DNA of 64,000 nt from SG8-41 sp035649495 (lineage in GTDB: Bacteria; Pseudomonadota; Gammaproteobacteria; Burkholderiales; SG8-41), in contig DASRJL010000041.1 of NCBI GenBank assembly GCA_035649495.1, positions 30,949 through 94,948 on the forward strand, read 5' to 3'. Positions 55,000-63,679 of the stretch are shown one piece after another (position 1 is the first letter of the stretch; each line of letters opens with the position of its first letter). Made by a program: the position numbers and the translations under genes. The notes under the pieces are model-generated. The model did not search any database. It was not told the DNA's origin and worked only from the letters and a program-made list of their open reading frames with translations.

Positions 55000-57425
55000 C
55001 TATTCCAAGGACAAACTCGAAACCGTTTCGCGTGCGTTATCGGCAACCGTATACCCCATTGCTCGATAGCCGCGCAGCCGCTTGTTAAACATGCGCGCGA
55101 GTGTCGGCACGCTGGCATCAACATAGTCATAGATCCGGATTTCCTGCTTGTCAGCGTGATCCCGGTGCAACCGGCCGGCGTATTGCTGGAGGGTCCCGCG
55201 CCATGAGATCGGATTCGCGAGAAACAGGGTGTCCAGGCGCGGATCGTCGAAACCTTCCCCGATAAAGCGTCCTGTAGCGAGCACGATGCGGTGATGCGCT
55301 TCGGACAACTTGTCGATGCGATCGAAGGCTGCGGCCTGCTTACGTCGTCCCATCTTGCCCGAAAGCACAATGACCTCGGCCCCGGTATTTGCTCTCAGCA
55401 TCTCTGAGAGCCGATCCAGATGGTCCTTGCGTTCGGTCAACACCAGCGGCGTTCGTCCATCAGCGAGGACAGCCAGTATGTCCCGCAGGATCAGCGCGTT
55501 GCGTTCCTCCGATTGTCCCAGCACTCCAAATAGCGATTGGATGCTGTCCGCGCCGACCGGCGCAGCGAATCCGGTGTGGCGCGGAATCACAATGTGCCGG
55601 ATACCAGCCTTCCTGTCCGTATTCGAGCCGCGAAAGCGAATCGGCCCACACTGCATGAAGATGATGGGATGGTGGCCATCGCGACGCAGCGGTGTCGCCG
55701 TGAGCCCGAGAACAAAACGGGCTTTTGTCTCCTTCATGACCCGCTCGAAAGAGAATGCCGAAACGTGATGACACTCATCGACGATGACTTGGCCGTAGTT
55801 GGCGACGATATCGCGCACCACGCCTTTGCGCACGAGACTTTGCATGATGGCGATGTCGATGATTCCGGTCGGCGACTGCTTTCCAGCACCGATGGTTCCG
55901 ATCGACCGGTTGTCGATCTGCAGAAAGGCGGACAGCCGATTGCGCCACTGATCGAGCAGTTGCGTGCGGTTAACGATGATGAGCGTATTGGTTTTCCGTG
56001 CCGCAACAATGGCGGCAGCAGCCACGGTCTTCCCAAACGCGGTCGGGGCGCATAGGACGCCGATCTCGTTCTCCAGCAGGGCATCGACCGCTTTCGATTG
56101 CCCGGGACGCAACACTCCTTGGAAGGAAATATCGATGGCATGTCCGTCATACCTCTTGTCTTCGACGACTACGGCCGCGCCGCAGTCGCGAAATAAACCC
56201 AATACATCCTCGGCGCAACCGCGCGGCAGCGCGAGATGATTCGAAAACTCCTCGGCGCATCCGATGATCCTCGGTTTCCCGAAAGTGGAAAACCGCAGCG
56301 ATTGGGCTTGGTAGAACTCGGGATTCTGGAACGCGGCAAGGCGCGAAAGGCGGTTGATCATCCGTTCTGGCAGTCCATCCTTGGCGACAAACAACATGTT
56401 TGCGGATACGATTTTGACCGTATCCGGGAAGGGACCGGCAAGTAGTGGTTCAGATCGGCGCCTTGAAGGGGGTAGTGTCCATGGATCGTCGATCGCGTCT
56501 TCGCCGAAGCCGACCGACCGAACGCCGAGGACACCATCTTCCTTCGCTGCGCGTGCCAAGGCGGATTCAACTGCGATGGCATTCACGCGCCCGACCCCTG
56601 CGAGAAACGCCCACTGATCAGGGTGGGGGTGCCACTCATTGTCGACGAAGACGCTCGCCCCTCGATCACGGGCTTTGCGCTGCAGCGGCAGCGCTATCAG
56701 GTTACCGAACCCACCCTTAGGCAACGTGTCCTGACTTGGAAACAGCCGGTCGTAGGAGGCAAAGGCAAGGGTACGATGCCTTGCGCACGCACGCGTGATC
56801 GCTGCGCTGGCAAGCTGCCTGGCTTGACTTGCCGGGATCGGGGACTCAAAGAAGGTCCAGACATGAGCGCCTTCGCCCGAGCGCGAGATTTCGAGGTAGG
56901 CGGAGATCCGAGTTCCCGGCAGCCGGTGGCGTACGCCATGGCGTCCTCGCGCCAGGTCGTTTCGTCGAAATCGGCGGCGACGAACCAGCAGGTATCGTCG
57001 TGCAGGATTGGGTAAACACCCAACGTGCGCCGTCCCGAGAGATGATCGAAGATGACGTCGTCGGAAACTGCAAAAAATGCCTTGTTGGAGCAATCGGCGC
57101 ACTTGATCCGGGGTTTCTCGCAGATGCCGGAAACCCACTCGTTGGCGCAAGCTGGGCTATACCCAGATCGTCCGGCCTTCGATTCCCATCGGAGCGGGTA
57201 GGTGTCCTCGCGACCGCGGAATAGCGATCGGAAGAGAGCAACCTTGTCGGTCGTTGCAGAGTCATGACGGACTAATGCGTCCGCGAGGTGAGGTCGTGAT
57301 TGTGGTGGGGCAACGCGGGCATTCCCGGGTGCCTTGCCCTGAATGTTGGCTCTCAGTGCCTCGTTCTCGGCCCGAAGCGCCGCGCACTCTGCTTCGAGGG
57401 CGGCAATTCGGTCTTTCATGCTCAT
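55000..57425 (-). pseudogene. TOTE-type primase-helicase, split by a one-base deletion
   Basis: Frame 1 (from MSMKDRIAALEAECAALRAE, 57425) holds an N-terminal coiled coil, a Cys-rich GICEKPRIKCADCSNKAF segment and the primase metal motif WFVAADFDETTW. Near 56907 the frame breaks: similarity continues in another frame with ISAYLEISRSGEGAHVWTFF, FGNLIALPLQRKA, then an SF2 helicase: Walker A APTAFGKTVAAAAIV, DECHH box, LTATPLRRDG, and a helicase C domain to 55000. The combined layout is that of the archaeo-eukaryotic primase plus helicase of TOTE conflict systems. One base inserted at GGATC (GGNATC) would restore one ~808-residue protein. Either a decayed gene or an assembly error. Confidence 0.75.
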
Positions 57426-57782
57426 TGTAGGCGTGCGCGGGGTAGGGAGTCTGTGCGGCATTGGTAGGTACTTTCGACGCCACCGGTTACCCTACTCGAT
57501 AAGAATTGGCCTCGCAACTCGCTGACGTATGGGCCGACCAGGATTACGGCAGCCATTTGCCGAGGCCTCACTCTAGCAATGCGGAGTCCGGCTGAGTAGC
57601 TGGCCATTGCTAGGTAACCGGGCTGACGCTGCAGGTCCGCAACCGTTACAGCCCGCCGCCTCGCCATGCAGAGTCATTTCTCCTGATCGGACGAAGGTCT
57701 CGCTAATTTGGCATCGGGTATCGAAGACTCATTGCGCGGAGCAGAGCACGTCGGTCTCGTTTATGTCATTGATAAAGCTATA
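57426..57782. other. spacer upstream of the TOTE-like gene
   Basis: About 350 bases between the divergent primase-helicase and toxin genes. No protein-like frame; presumably holds the TOTE promoter, not identified. Confidence 0.4.
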
Positions 57783-57821
57783 TTCTACGTAACTTGCGTA
57801 TATACGTAGAATGCGTATAAT
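57783..57821 (+). promoter_or_regulatory. promoter and operator of the toxin-antitoxin pair
   Basis: TTCTACGTA (57783-57791) and TACGTAGAA (57803-57811) form a 9-bp inverted repeat. TATAAT is at 57816-57821 with TTGCGT 16 bases upstream. Overlap of inverted repeat and -35 fits autorepression by the HigA-like antitoxin. The expected transcript start (~57828) is next to the GTG at 57829, suggesting a leaderless message. Confidence 0.55.
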
Positions 57822-57828
57822 AACTCAA

Positions 57829-58173
57829 GTGAAAGCCGTCTTCGTCGAACTGCCAGCATTCGAACGTCACCGTGCGGACTATCTGGACGACGCCGCATTC
57901 GGGCGATTGCAGGATGCGCTGATGAGGAATCCCGAGGCTGGCGACGTGATTCAAGGGACCGGAGGTCTTCGCAAGGTTCGGTTCGCCGACGCTCGGCGCG
58001 GGAAGGGCAAGCGTGGCGGCCTGCGGGTCGTCTACTACTGGTGGGGCGGTGGCAGGCAGTTCTGGCTTTATACCCTTTACGACAAGGACGAGATGGCAGA
58101 CTTAACAGCCCAGCAGCGCAGCGCGTTACGGGCAATGCTCAAGGCGGAATTGGAATCAAGGAGAGCGACATGA
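57829..58173 (+). CDS. HigB-2/RelE-family toxin
   Basis: Ribosome-dependent mRNA interferase of the RelE superfamily. 114 residues from GTG 57829 (KAVFVELPAFERHRADYLDD), which matches the start of HigB-2-type toxins; the ATG at 57811 lies inside the operator and before the -10 box and is rejected. Seen: GDVIQGTGGLRKVRFADARR, GKRGGLRVVYYWW, LYTLYDKDEMADLT. The basic GGLRK-R and KGKRGG segments are conserved in the family. Toxin-first order; the stop overlaps the antitoxin ATG as ATGA. Confidence 0.87.
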   Translation: MKAVFVELPAFERHRADYLDDAAFGRLQDALMRNPEAGDVIQGTGGLRKVRFADARRGKGKRGGLRVVYYWWGGGRQFWLYTLYDKDEMADLTAQQRSALRAMLKAELESRRAT

Positions 58174-58514
58174 AGACTGTGAAAGCCAAGCGGCATGGTC
58201 CAGAGAAGCGGGATCTATTCGCGGAATTGAGCGAAGGTATGACGGCGCTAGCCGAGGAACGGCAAGGCAAGCGTACGCTGCGTACGCATACGGCGGAGTT
58301 CAAGCCTGCGCCGGAAGTAACCCCACGGGAACTGGTACGGGTCAGGAAAAACCTGCGGCTATCGCGAGCTTTGTTCGCTGTCTACCTCCGAACTAATGTC
58401 CGCACGCTGGAAAACTGGGAGCAGGGAAGAGCCAAACCCAACGCACAGGCTGCCTTGCTCATCAACCTCGTGAAAAGGTTTCCGGATACGGTGGAACGGC
58501 TCGCTGCGATCTAG
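58170..58514 (+). CDS. HigA-2-like antitoxin (HTH_XRE)
   Basis: 114 residues from ATG 58170. N-terminal ~55 residues are the flexible toxin-binding part (MKTVKAKRHGPEKRDLFAEL); residues ~65-114 are a Cro/C1-type HTH: ELVRVRKNLRLSRALFAVYL, RTNVRTLENWEQGRAKPNAQ. It neutralises the upstream toxin and would repress the shared promoter through the inverted repeat at 57783-57811. Such pairs stabilise integrated elements. Confidence 0.87.
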   Translation: MKTVKAKRHGPEKRDLFAELSEGMTALAEERQGKRTLRTHTAEFKPAPEVTPRELVRVRKNLRLSRALFAVYLRTNVRTLENWEQGRAKPNAQAALLINLVKRFPDTVERLAAI

Positions 58515-58548
58515 CGTCGCTGCACGAGCTTCAGATACAGGTTTGGGA

Positions 58549-58614
58549 TTTTGGAAAATTCCCGGGTCTACGGGTAGACCCGAATGGCATTTACGAGGGA
58601 TAGAGTTTTCCAAA
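58549..58614. repeat. possible arm-type sites, right end of element 2
   Basis: TTTGGAAAATTC (58550-58561), a perfect stem GGGTCTAC-GG-GTAGACCC (58564-58581), and GAGTTTTCCAAA (58603-58614). The two 12-mers are exact copies of those at 54857 and 54843, in swapped order, ~55 bases before att copy 3. Confidence 0.65.
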
Positions 58615-58668
58615 TGGCATCAAGAAATCAGAGCCCGATCATCGGATTAGCGCTCATTGACGCCTGTC

Positions 58669-58713
58669 ATGGGGTGCCGGTGGTCGTGAGTTCAAATCTC
58701 ACCGCCCCGACCA
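58669..58713. repeat. att repeat copy 3
   Basis: Third exact copy of the last 45 bases of tRNA-Pro, again without the 5' half. Right boundary of element 2. Confidence 0.92.
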
Positions 58714-58743
58714 GAATAATCAAGAACTTACCAAGTTCCCGCC

Positions 58744-58783
58744 GTTGCCAAATCCTGGCTTTGGCAACGCTGTTGCCAAATTC
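58744..58783. repeat. inverted/direct GTTGCCAAA motifs after att copy 3
   Basis: GTTGCCAAA (58744-58752), TTTGGCAAC (58760-58768), then GTTGCCAAATTC (58772-58783). The arrangement echoes the TTTTCCAAA/TTTGGAAAATTC set after att copy 2, with changed sequence. Confidence 0.55.
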
Positions 58784-58836
58784 AACTTTCTGGTGACGCT
58801 GCGCCGCGGATGCGGCCATGTGCATGGGGCCGATCA

Positions 58837-59585
58837 ATGCACGAACAGGATCTGCACGGAATCGTTGACGCGCTCCAAGACATGACGGGGCGTTTCGTGA
58901 AAGCGACCGCTGCGAGTGCGCCCGACCTAACCAGCACAGATAGGGCTGCGTTCAAGCGCCTAATGCTCGAAGCGAAGTCGATGCTGGACTCGGACTTGGG
59001 GCATCTGAACGACTTTTCCATGCCCCTCGGCAGGATGGCGAACCTCCCAGGCTATGGTCTCCTCAACCCCCTAGCTTGGAACAATTGCAGGAGGCAATCG
59101 GAATCGTCGAAGGCGGGCTCAATCAAGTTCGCCGGAAGCAAAATCGTCCCGCCTCGCCACTTGGCGGCCCGCAGAAGGCACCGTACGTTAACCCTAGCCG
59201 TATTGCAGAACTGCAGAATCTTGTTAAGCCGAAATGGGACCCGCGCCGACTCATCCGGATGTTGCAGGAGTTGAACCTAGCGCATGCAAATAACATGGAC
59301 ATGGCTACAGCGATGCTTGTACGGGCGATCACGGATCATGTGCCGCCAATTTTTGGCGAGGTGAAGTTCGCGGATGTGGCTGCGCAACACTCCGCTGGTT
59401 CAATTGACGGCCGATCATTCAAGGGTGCGATGTCAAACCTTAATGACTCAATGAAGCACGTGGCAGACGGAATTCTGCACGTGCACATCCGCCCCACGGA
59501 AACCCTGCCGAATTCAACACAAGTGGATTTCAGTCAATCCCTTGACGTGTTGTTAGCTGAGGTAGTGCGCGTGCTCCGCGTATAG
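58837..59585 (+). pseudogene. unknown-function protein, split by a frameshift in a C-run
   Basis: Frame 1 from ATG 58837 reads MHEQDLHGIVDALQDMTGRF to PGYGLLNP; after the five-C run at 59067-59071 the sense continues in another frame, PSLEQLQEAIGIVEGGLNQV, YVNPSRIAELQNLVKPKWDP, LNLAHANNMDMATAMLVRAI, DHVPPIFGEVKF, VDFSQSLDVLLAEVVRVLRV. A sixth C would restore one ~249-residue protein. The C-terminal half resembles a family of hypothetical proteins I have seen in accessory regions but whose function I do not know. Confidence 0.6.
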
Positions 59586-59725
59586 AGACGCTACGATCAC
59601 GCTGGCTTGCTCTTACTCACCCGTATCTGGGCCCTCCCTGCATGTAAGTGAGACGCGTCCCATTCTCTGTAAAAGACAGGGCGTCGGATTCGACAGCGGC
59701 GGCGCGGACGGCCGGCGCTCAGGAC

Positions 59726-59932
59726 TTAAAGAATGAGCCAGAGAATCGACACCCACAGTAGCGCGCCTAACGGAACTGCAATCAAAACGCCAGTAAACGC
59801 GCGGACGGTTTCCGGCTCGCGCACGGGCGCGCTGGAGGAGCGGTAGTCAGCGTATCGCGCGCCAACCGGTCGCACCGTGGCTGACTTGGAAAGTGGCGGG
59901 AGGAGAAGTGCCGCTGTCGTGTCCATACCCAT
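59726..59932 (-). CDS. possible small membrane protein (68 aa)
   Basis: MGMDTTAALLLPPLSKSATV, then a single C-terminal hydrophobic helix FTGVLIAVPLGALLWVSILW. Composition is plausible but there is no recognised family and no clear ribosome-binding site. Confidence 0.4.
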   Translation of the reverse strand: MGMDTTAALLLPPLSKSATVRPVGARYADYRSSSAPVREPETVRAFTGVLIAVPLGALLWVSILWLIL

Positions 59933-60076
59933 TAGGCAGGATGGTGCGCTGCATGGTTCGGCCTATCCTGTCGGCGCAGCCCGGCAGAAACAGTCACGGT
60001 GTGACTACAGGGGCTCGCTGGCGCGCCACACGGCCCGCCGTGCAGCCGGCCTTCCGGATATCTGGTTGCTAGCGAG

Positions 60077-60502
60077 TCACGGGTCCCAATCCCACGCGTG
60101 CGCGGCCCAATCAAGTTCGCGCAGCTGCGCCAGGATGTATTCGTCAGTCGGCAGCCCGTAGGCTTCCTGATACCAGACCACGATCGCCGACGACAAGAAC
60201 GCGTCTTTGTCGCGCACCGTGTCGGAATGGAAATGTCCGATGCACGTAAACTGAGGTAGCTTGGCGGACGGGAACCGCGGGTCTCCCGCCCATATTGGGG
60301 TGCCTTGCCGGTTGGGAATGTTCAGCCGAGTTAATCGTGGTCGAAGGATTGCCGGTGGCGCGTCGCCGATGTTGCGGAACTGTTCTGCCACCTGCGCGGC
60401 ACTCTCGATGTATCTATCTTTGCCCTTGCAGCACAATTCCAATTGGCAAATTAAGAAATTTGCCGGGTCTTTTTGGCAATTTGTCGCCGACAGGTTGTGC
60501 AA
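60077..60502 (-). CDS. hypothetical protein (141 aa)
   Basis: Residues ~35-141 look protein-like: AAQVAEQFRNIGDAPPAILR, LNIPNRQGTPIWAGDPRFPS, FTCIGHFHSDTVRDKDAFLS, AIVVWYQEAYGLPTDEYILA, ending WAAHAWDWDP. The first ~30 residues lie over inverted-repeat DNA, so the true start may be internal. Not recognised; no signal or membrane segment. Confidence 0.5.
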   Translation of the reverse strand: MHNLSATNCQKDPANFLICQLELCCKGKDRYIESAAQVAEQFRNIGDAPPAILRPRLTRLNIPNRQGTPIWAGDPRFPSAKLPQFTCIGHFHSDTVRDKDAFLSSAIVVWYQEAYGLPTDEYILAQLRELDWAAHAWDWDP

Positions 60503-60581
60503 CGAGTCAAAGCGTTACAAGCTTTTCTTCGGCGAAAAATTTCAGCCAGTGAGAATCCCCCGGTTTTTGCCGGTACGCATT
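60445..60581. repeat. inverted repeat plus 23-bp element shared with element 2
   Basis: GGCAAATT-AAGA-AATTTGCC (60445-60464), then at 60559-60581 a 23-mer (CCCGGTTTTTGCCGGTACGC and three more bases) that matches 54948-54970 at 22 of 23 positions. The order inverted repeat - ~90 bases - 23-mer is the same as after att copy 2, so this may mark the end of a third element. Confidence 0.5.
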
Positions 60582-60674
60582 GCGCTGCTGGCGATCACCG
60601 GTCCGCGGACTCGGGCGAAGCCCGCTGTAATGGGTCCGGTGCATCGACGGGTTGGGCGTCATCCCTGGACCACG

Positions 60675-60970
60675 TCACGGACGGATATTTTCCACGAGCG
60701 TGGCAATCTGCACGAACTCGACGCTGGGGCGCACACTGTAGAGGCCGGCCACCCGCTCGAGTAGCTCATCAGTGAAGAACGCGTTAACGGCCTCCTCTGA
60801 ATCCCAAACGTAGAAGTTCGTGGCCTCACGCTTCCCGGAATTGAGCGTGAAAGCCTTTGAGCGTAGCCCTGGCATTCCTTCAACCTTACGCGCGCGGTCT
60901 CAGCGATCTTCCGCACTGCTCGCTCATCGAAGCTGTCTCCATAGCGGAATGTAACGAATACACCGATCAT
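60675..60970 (-). pseudogene. YdhR-like (antibiotic-biosynthesis-type) monooxygenase, frameshifted
   Basis: From ATG 60970: MIGVFVTFRYGDSFDERAVR, KIAETARVRL, then a frame change near 60881 and continuation EGMPGLRSKAFTLNSGKREA, TNFYVWDSEEAVNAFFTDEL, LERVAGLYSVRPSVEFVQIA. One extra base between TT and GAA would rejoin a ~98-residue ABM/YdhR-fold protein. Lies downstream of the alpha/beta hydrolase on the same strand, possibly its former partner. Confidence 0.65.
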
Positions 60971-61039
60971 GTCGCACTCCCTTCGACGTAGTCGTTGAGG
61001 TCCTCTCAGCGGGCACGCCTTGATGACGCCCAACAGTGA

Positions 61040-61891
61040 TTATCCGGAGCTGATGCCCGGCGCAGAAGCAGGCAACCGGGCGCGGGCGGCGAGCCAATCT
61101 GCAACAACCGTCGTAACCTCCACCGGTGAGCGCGCCCAGGAAAAGTGACGTCTCCAAGGACGGTCAGTTTTCACGCCATCGATTGCTGCGCAAGCGATCG
61201 GTGCGCAAGGTATCTTGGCTAGCAGTTCATTTTCGGCGCCCGTGGGTGCTATCGGATCACCGCGTACGGAAATCGACAGGACCGGCAACCTTACCTCGCG
61301 AAGGGCATTCTCGATGTCCTCGGGCGTGTGGGCGCTTCCGTCAAGCCGATAGCGCCCGGTGCAGGCGTTGAACGACCAGTCGGCCATGAATCGGCGCGCT
61401 TGGTTGCCGCCGAAACCAAGGTGCCGTCCTGGATACCAGGGCAGGATGGCGGCGGCAGCCCTGATCGCGTGCACCGTCATCGCCGCACGCCAGCGTGCGC
61501 CGCTCGGCCAGGCGCGCCAATGTGCCGTCCCTGCTGCAATGAGGACTAAGCCGCACAGCATATCGGCCATGTGTGCCGTTGCAACGAGTGCGAGCTGTCC
61601 GCCGAGACTGTGGCCGATCAGGAGCAGCGGTCTGCCGGGGTGGCTCGCCATTGCGCGCCGAATAGCATCCGGTATGCAGTGTCCCACGACATCCCAGTAG
61701 CCGTAGTCATCGCCACGGTCCGCACGGAGGGGGTTTGTGCCCTGTCCAGGAAGGTCCAGGGACAGCACTGCGGCGTCGCAGGTACGCTCGAGCTCCGCGG
61801 CGAATGATTCATAGAAGCGAGCCGCAACGCCCATTGCTGGGAGCAGGATCAATACCGGGCCTTGCGTTGGTCTGCGGTCGAAAGGGATCAT
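61040..61891 (-). CDS. alpha/beta hydrolase
   Basis: 283 residues from ATG 61891, preceded by AGGAGG five bases upstream. Fold signatures: GPVLILLPAMGVAARFYESF (oxyanion region), LDLPGQGTNP, nucleophile elbow LLIGHSLGGQLALVAT (Ser ~96), acid candidate in SISVRGDPIAPTG, and HFSWARSPVEVT near the C-terminus. Substrate unknown. Divergent from the SARP-hydrolase regulator, sharing a 102-base promoter region, and followed by the broken YdhR-like gene. Confidence 0.82.
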   Translation of the reverse strand: MIPFDRRPTQGPVLILLPAMGVAARFYESFAAELERTCDAAVLSLDLPGQGTNPLRADRGDDYGYWDVVGHCIPDAIRRAMASHPGRPLLLIGHSLGGQLALVATAHMADMLCGLVLIAAGTAHWRAWPSGARWRAAMTVHAIRAAAAILPWYPGRHLGFGGNQARRFMADWSFNACTGRYRLDGSAHTPEDIENALREVRLPVLSISVRGDPIAPTGAENELLAKIPCAPIACAAIDGVKTDRPWRRHFSWARSPVEVTTVVADWLAARARLPASAPGISSG

Positions 61892-61993
61892 AGGAACCTC
61901 CTTGCGTCTACATTGCCGACGCAAAGAACGTATCGAACCGGCGTCCCTTTTTCGTCCCTGTTCACTCTTCACCCACGGCGACAGAATGCGCGC

Positions 61994-63643
61994 ATGAGCG
62001 GTCAGCACGAGGGGTTGCACCTGAAGCTGTTTGGCGTGCCGGCCGTCACATGTGGCGGGAAGCCGGTGCGCCTTGCGCTCAAACGCGCCTATGCGCTGCT
62101 GGCCGTCCTTGCGCTGGAGGCGCGTCCTGTGCCGCGGGGGTACCTTGGTTCGCTGCTTTGGCCCGATGCGGACCTCGCGACGACGCGGACCCGCTTGCGT
62201 CGCCTTGTCTATCGGATTAACGATGCGTGCGGTCGCGACCTGCTGACATCATATAATGGCGCGCTATCCTTGGCGGCTGATACGTGCTCGTGTGACGCTG
62301 TCGAGTTTCGCCATGCTGCGCGCGAGCTGGTCGGCAAAGGCGTATGTAACCAGGCCTTTGCTGCACTCGTGCAGCTAACACGACTCGCGTGCGATCCTCT
62401 GCTGGAAGGTGTGTCCTTCGGGTCGGCTATGTTCGAGGACTGGCTACATGCTCAGCAACTGGAGCATCAGCACTTGCTGGCACGAATGCTTGTCAGAACG
62501 GCAGAGATTCAAGGCGAACGCGGCGAGTTCGAGGATGCCGTGGACACTCTTGAGCGTCTTCTAGGACTCGACCCTTTTTGCGAACCTGCTCATGTTCAGC
62601 GTATGTCGATCGCTGCAGCAATGGGCGATACAACCGGCGTTGAAGCCGCTTTTATGCGCTGTGCAGAAGCTCTTCGCCAGGAGTTTGGATGTAAACCGAG
62701 CCGGGCGACCGAGGAGGCCTATCTTCAGCTGCGTCATGAATCGCAGCGTGAGCTCCGTAAGGATTCCTGGTTGCCACGAGGCGAGGCCGAGCGACTGGAA
62801 GTCCGTTTCGCCGGCTCACCCGACCGCACCGTCGCTTACACGACGGTAGGCAGCGGTACCGAGACGGTCGTTGTTATTTCCGGATTCGTGTCGCATATTG
62901 AGATCGCGTGGGAGCATGGCGGTATTCGTGCAGCCTTGGGACGTCTGGCGGAGCGGTTCAGGATGATCATGTTCGATCGGCGTGGAATGGGATTGTCGGA
63001 GCGGCTCGACGCCACCGGAACAGTACAGTCCACAGCGTCCGACGTTGAGACCATCCTTGATGCAGAGGGCCTGGAGCGGGTGTGGCTCTTTGGCTCGTCA
63101 GAGGGGGGACCCGCTGCCATTCACCTGGCCGCGTCGCGCCCCTCACGCGTTGCCGGCCTGATACTTTTCGGGGCCATGGCGAAGGGGTCCTACTCTGAGG
63201 ACTATCCTTGGGCCCTGCGGCGCGATGCCTTCGATCGCTGGATGGAGCGGTTGATAGGTGCTTGGGGAGGACCGTCCGATATCGAGACCTTTTCGCCGGA
63301 CGAGTGCGACGATCCCTCAGTTCGCGCCTGGTGGGCACGGATGTTGCGCCACGCCGCGTCACCGGCCAGCCTGCGGACAGTGCTCGCCGGCCTGCGAGAT
63401 GCGGACGTCCGAACGCTGCTGCCGGCTGTGCGGCAGCCGACGCTCGTACTCCATCGCCGCGGTGATCGCGCAGTGCGCTTCGAAGCAGGCGAACACCTGG
63501 CGGCAAGTATCCGCGATGCGTGGTTGGTCGCCCTCGAGGGCAAGAGCCATTGGTGGTGGGCGGAAGACGCGGATAACGTCGTCGACACAATCTCGAAGTT
63601 CATCGACGCAGCGCCGAGCGCCGCTCGCCCCTCAAAAGGGTAG
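61994..63643 (+). CDS. SARP/BTAD-type regulator fused to an alpha/beta hydrolase
   Basis: 549 residues from ATG 61994. Residues ~8-105: winged-helix DNA-binding domain (LKLFGVPAVTCGGKPVRLAL, LWPDADLATTRTRLRRLVYR). ~110-255: BTAD helical domain (LLGLDPFCEPAHVQRMSIAA). ~285-545: alpha/beta hydrolase, IMFDRRGMGLSERLD, nucleophile elbow WLFGSSEGGPAAIH (Ser ~367), Asp in LVLHRRGDRAVRFEAG, His in EGKSHWWWAED. The triad looks complete, so the C-terminus may bind or cleave the inducer. Probable regulator of the divergent hydrolase (inference from arrangement). Confidence 0.8.
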   Translation: MSGQHEGLHLKLFGVPAVTCGGKPVRLALKRAYALLAVLALEARPVPRGYLGSLLWPDADLATTRTRLRRLVYRINDACGRDLLTSYNGALSLAADTCSCDAVEFRHAARELVGKGVCNQAFAALVQLTRLACDPLLEGVSFGSAMFEDWLHAQQLEHQHLLARMLVRTAEIQGERGEFEDAVDTLERLLGLDPFCEPAHVQRMSIAAAMGDTTGVEAAFMRCAEALRQEFGCKPSRATEEAYLQLRHESQRELRKDSWLPRGEAERLEVRFAGSPDRTVAYTTVGSGTETVVVISGFVSHIEIAWEHGGIRAALGRLAERFRMIMFDRRGMGLSERLDATGTVQSTASDVETILDAEGLERVWLFGSSEGGPAAIHLAASRPSRVAGLILFGAMAKGSYSEDYPWALRRDAFDRWMERLIGAWGGPSDIETFSPDECDDPSVRAWWARMLRHAASPASLRTVLAGLRDADVRTLLPAVRQPTLVLHRRGDRAVRFEAGEHLAASIRDAWLVALEGKSHWWWAEDADNVVDTISKFIDAAPSAARPSKG

Positions 63644-63679
63644 AAGTCCTCCGCGACCGGCCATCACGGGACGATAAAG

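Noticed and set aside
57811..57828. ATG 57811 as the toxin start
   Set aside because: It lies within the inverted repeat and upstream of the -10 box; family starts align with GTG 57829.
54755..58713. Two extra tRNA-Pro genes at 54755 and 58669
   Set aside because: Only the 3' 45 bases are present, with no D arm or 5' acceptor strand; they are att copies.
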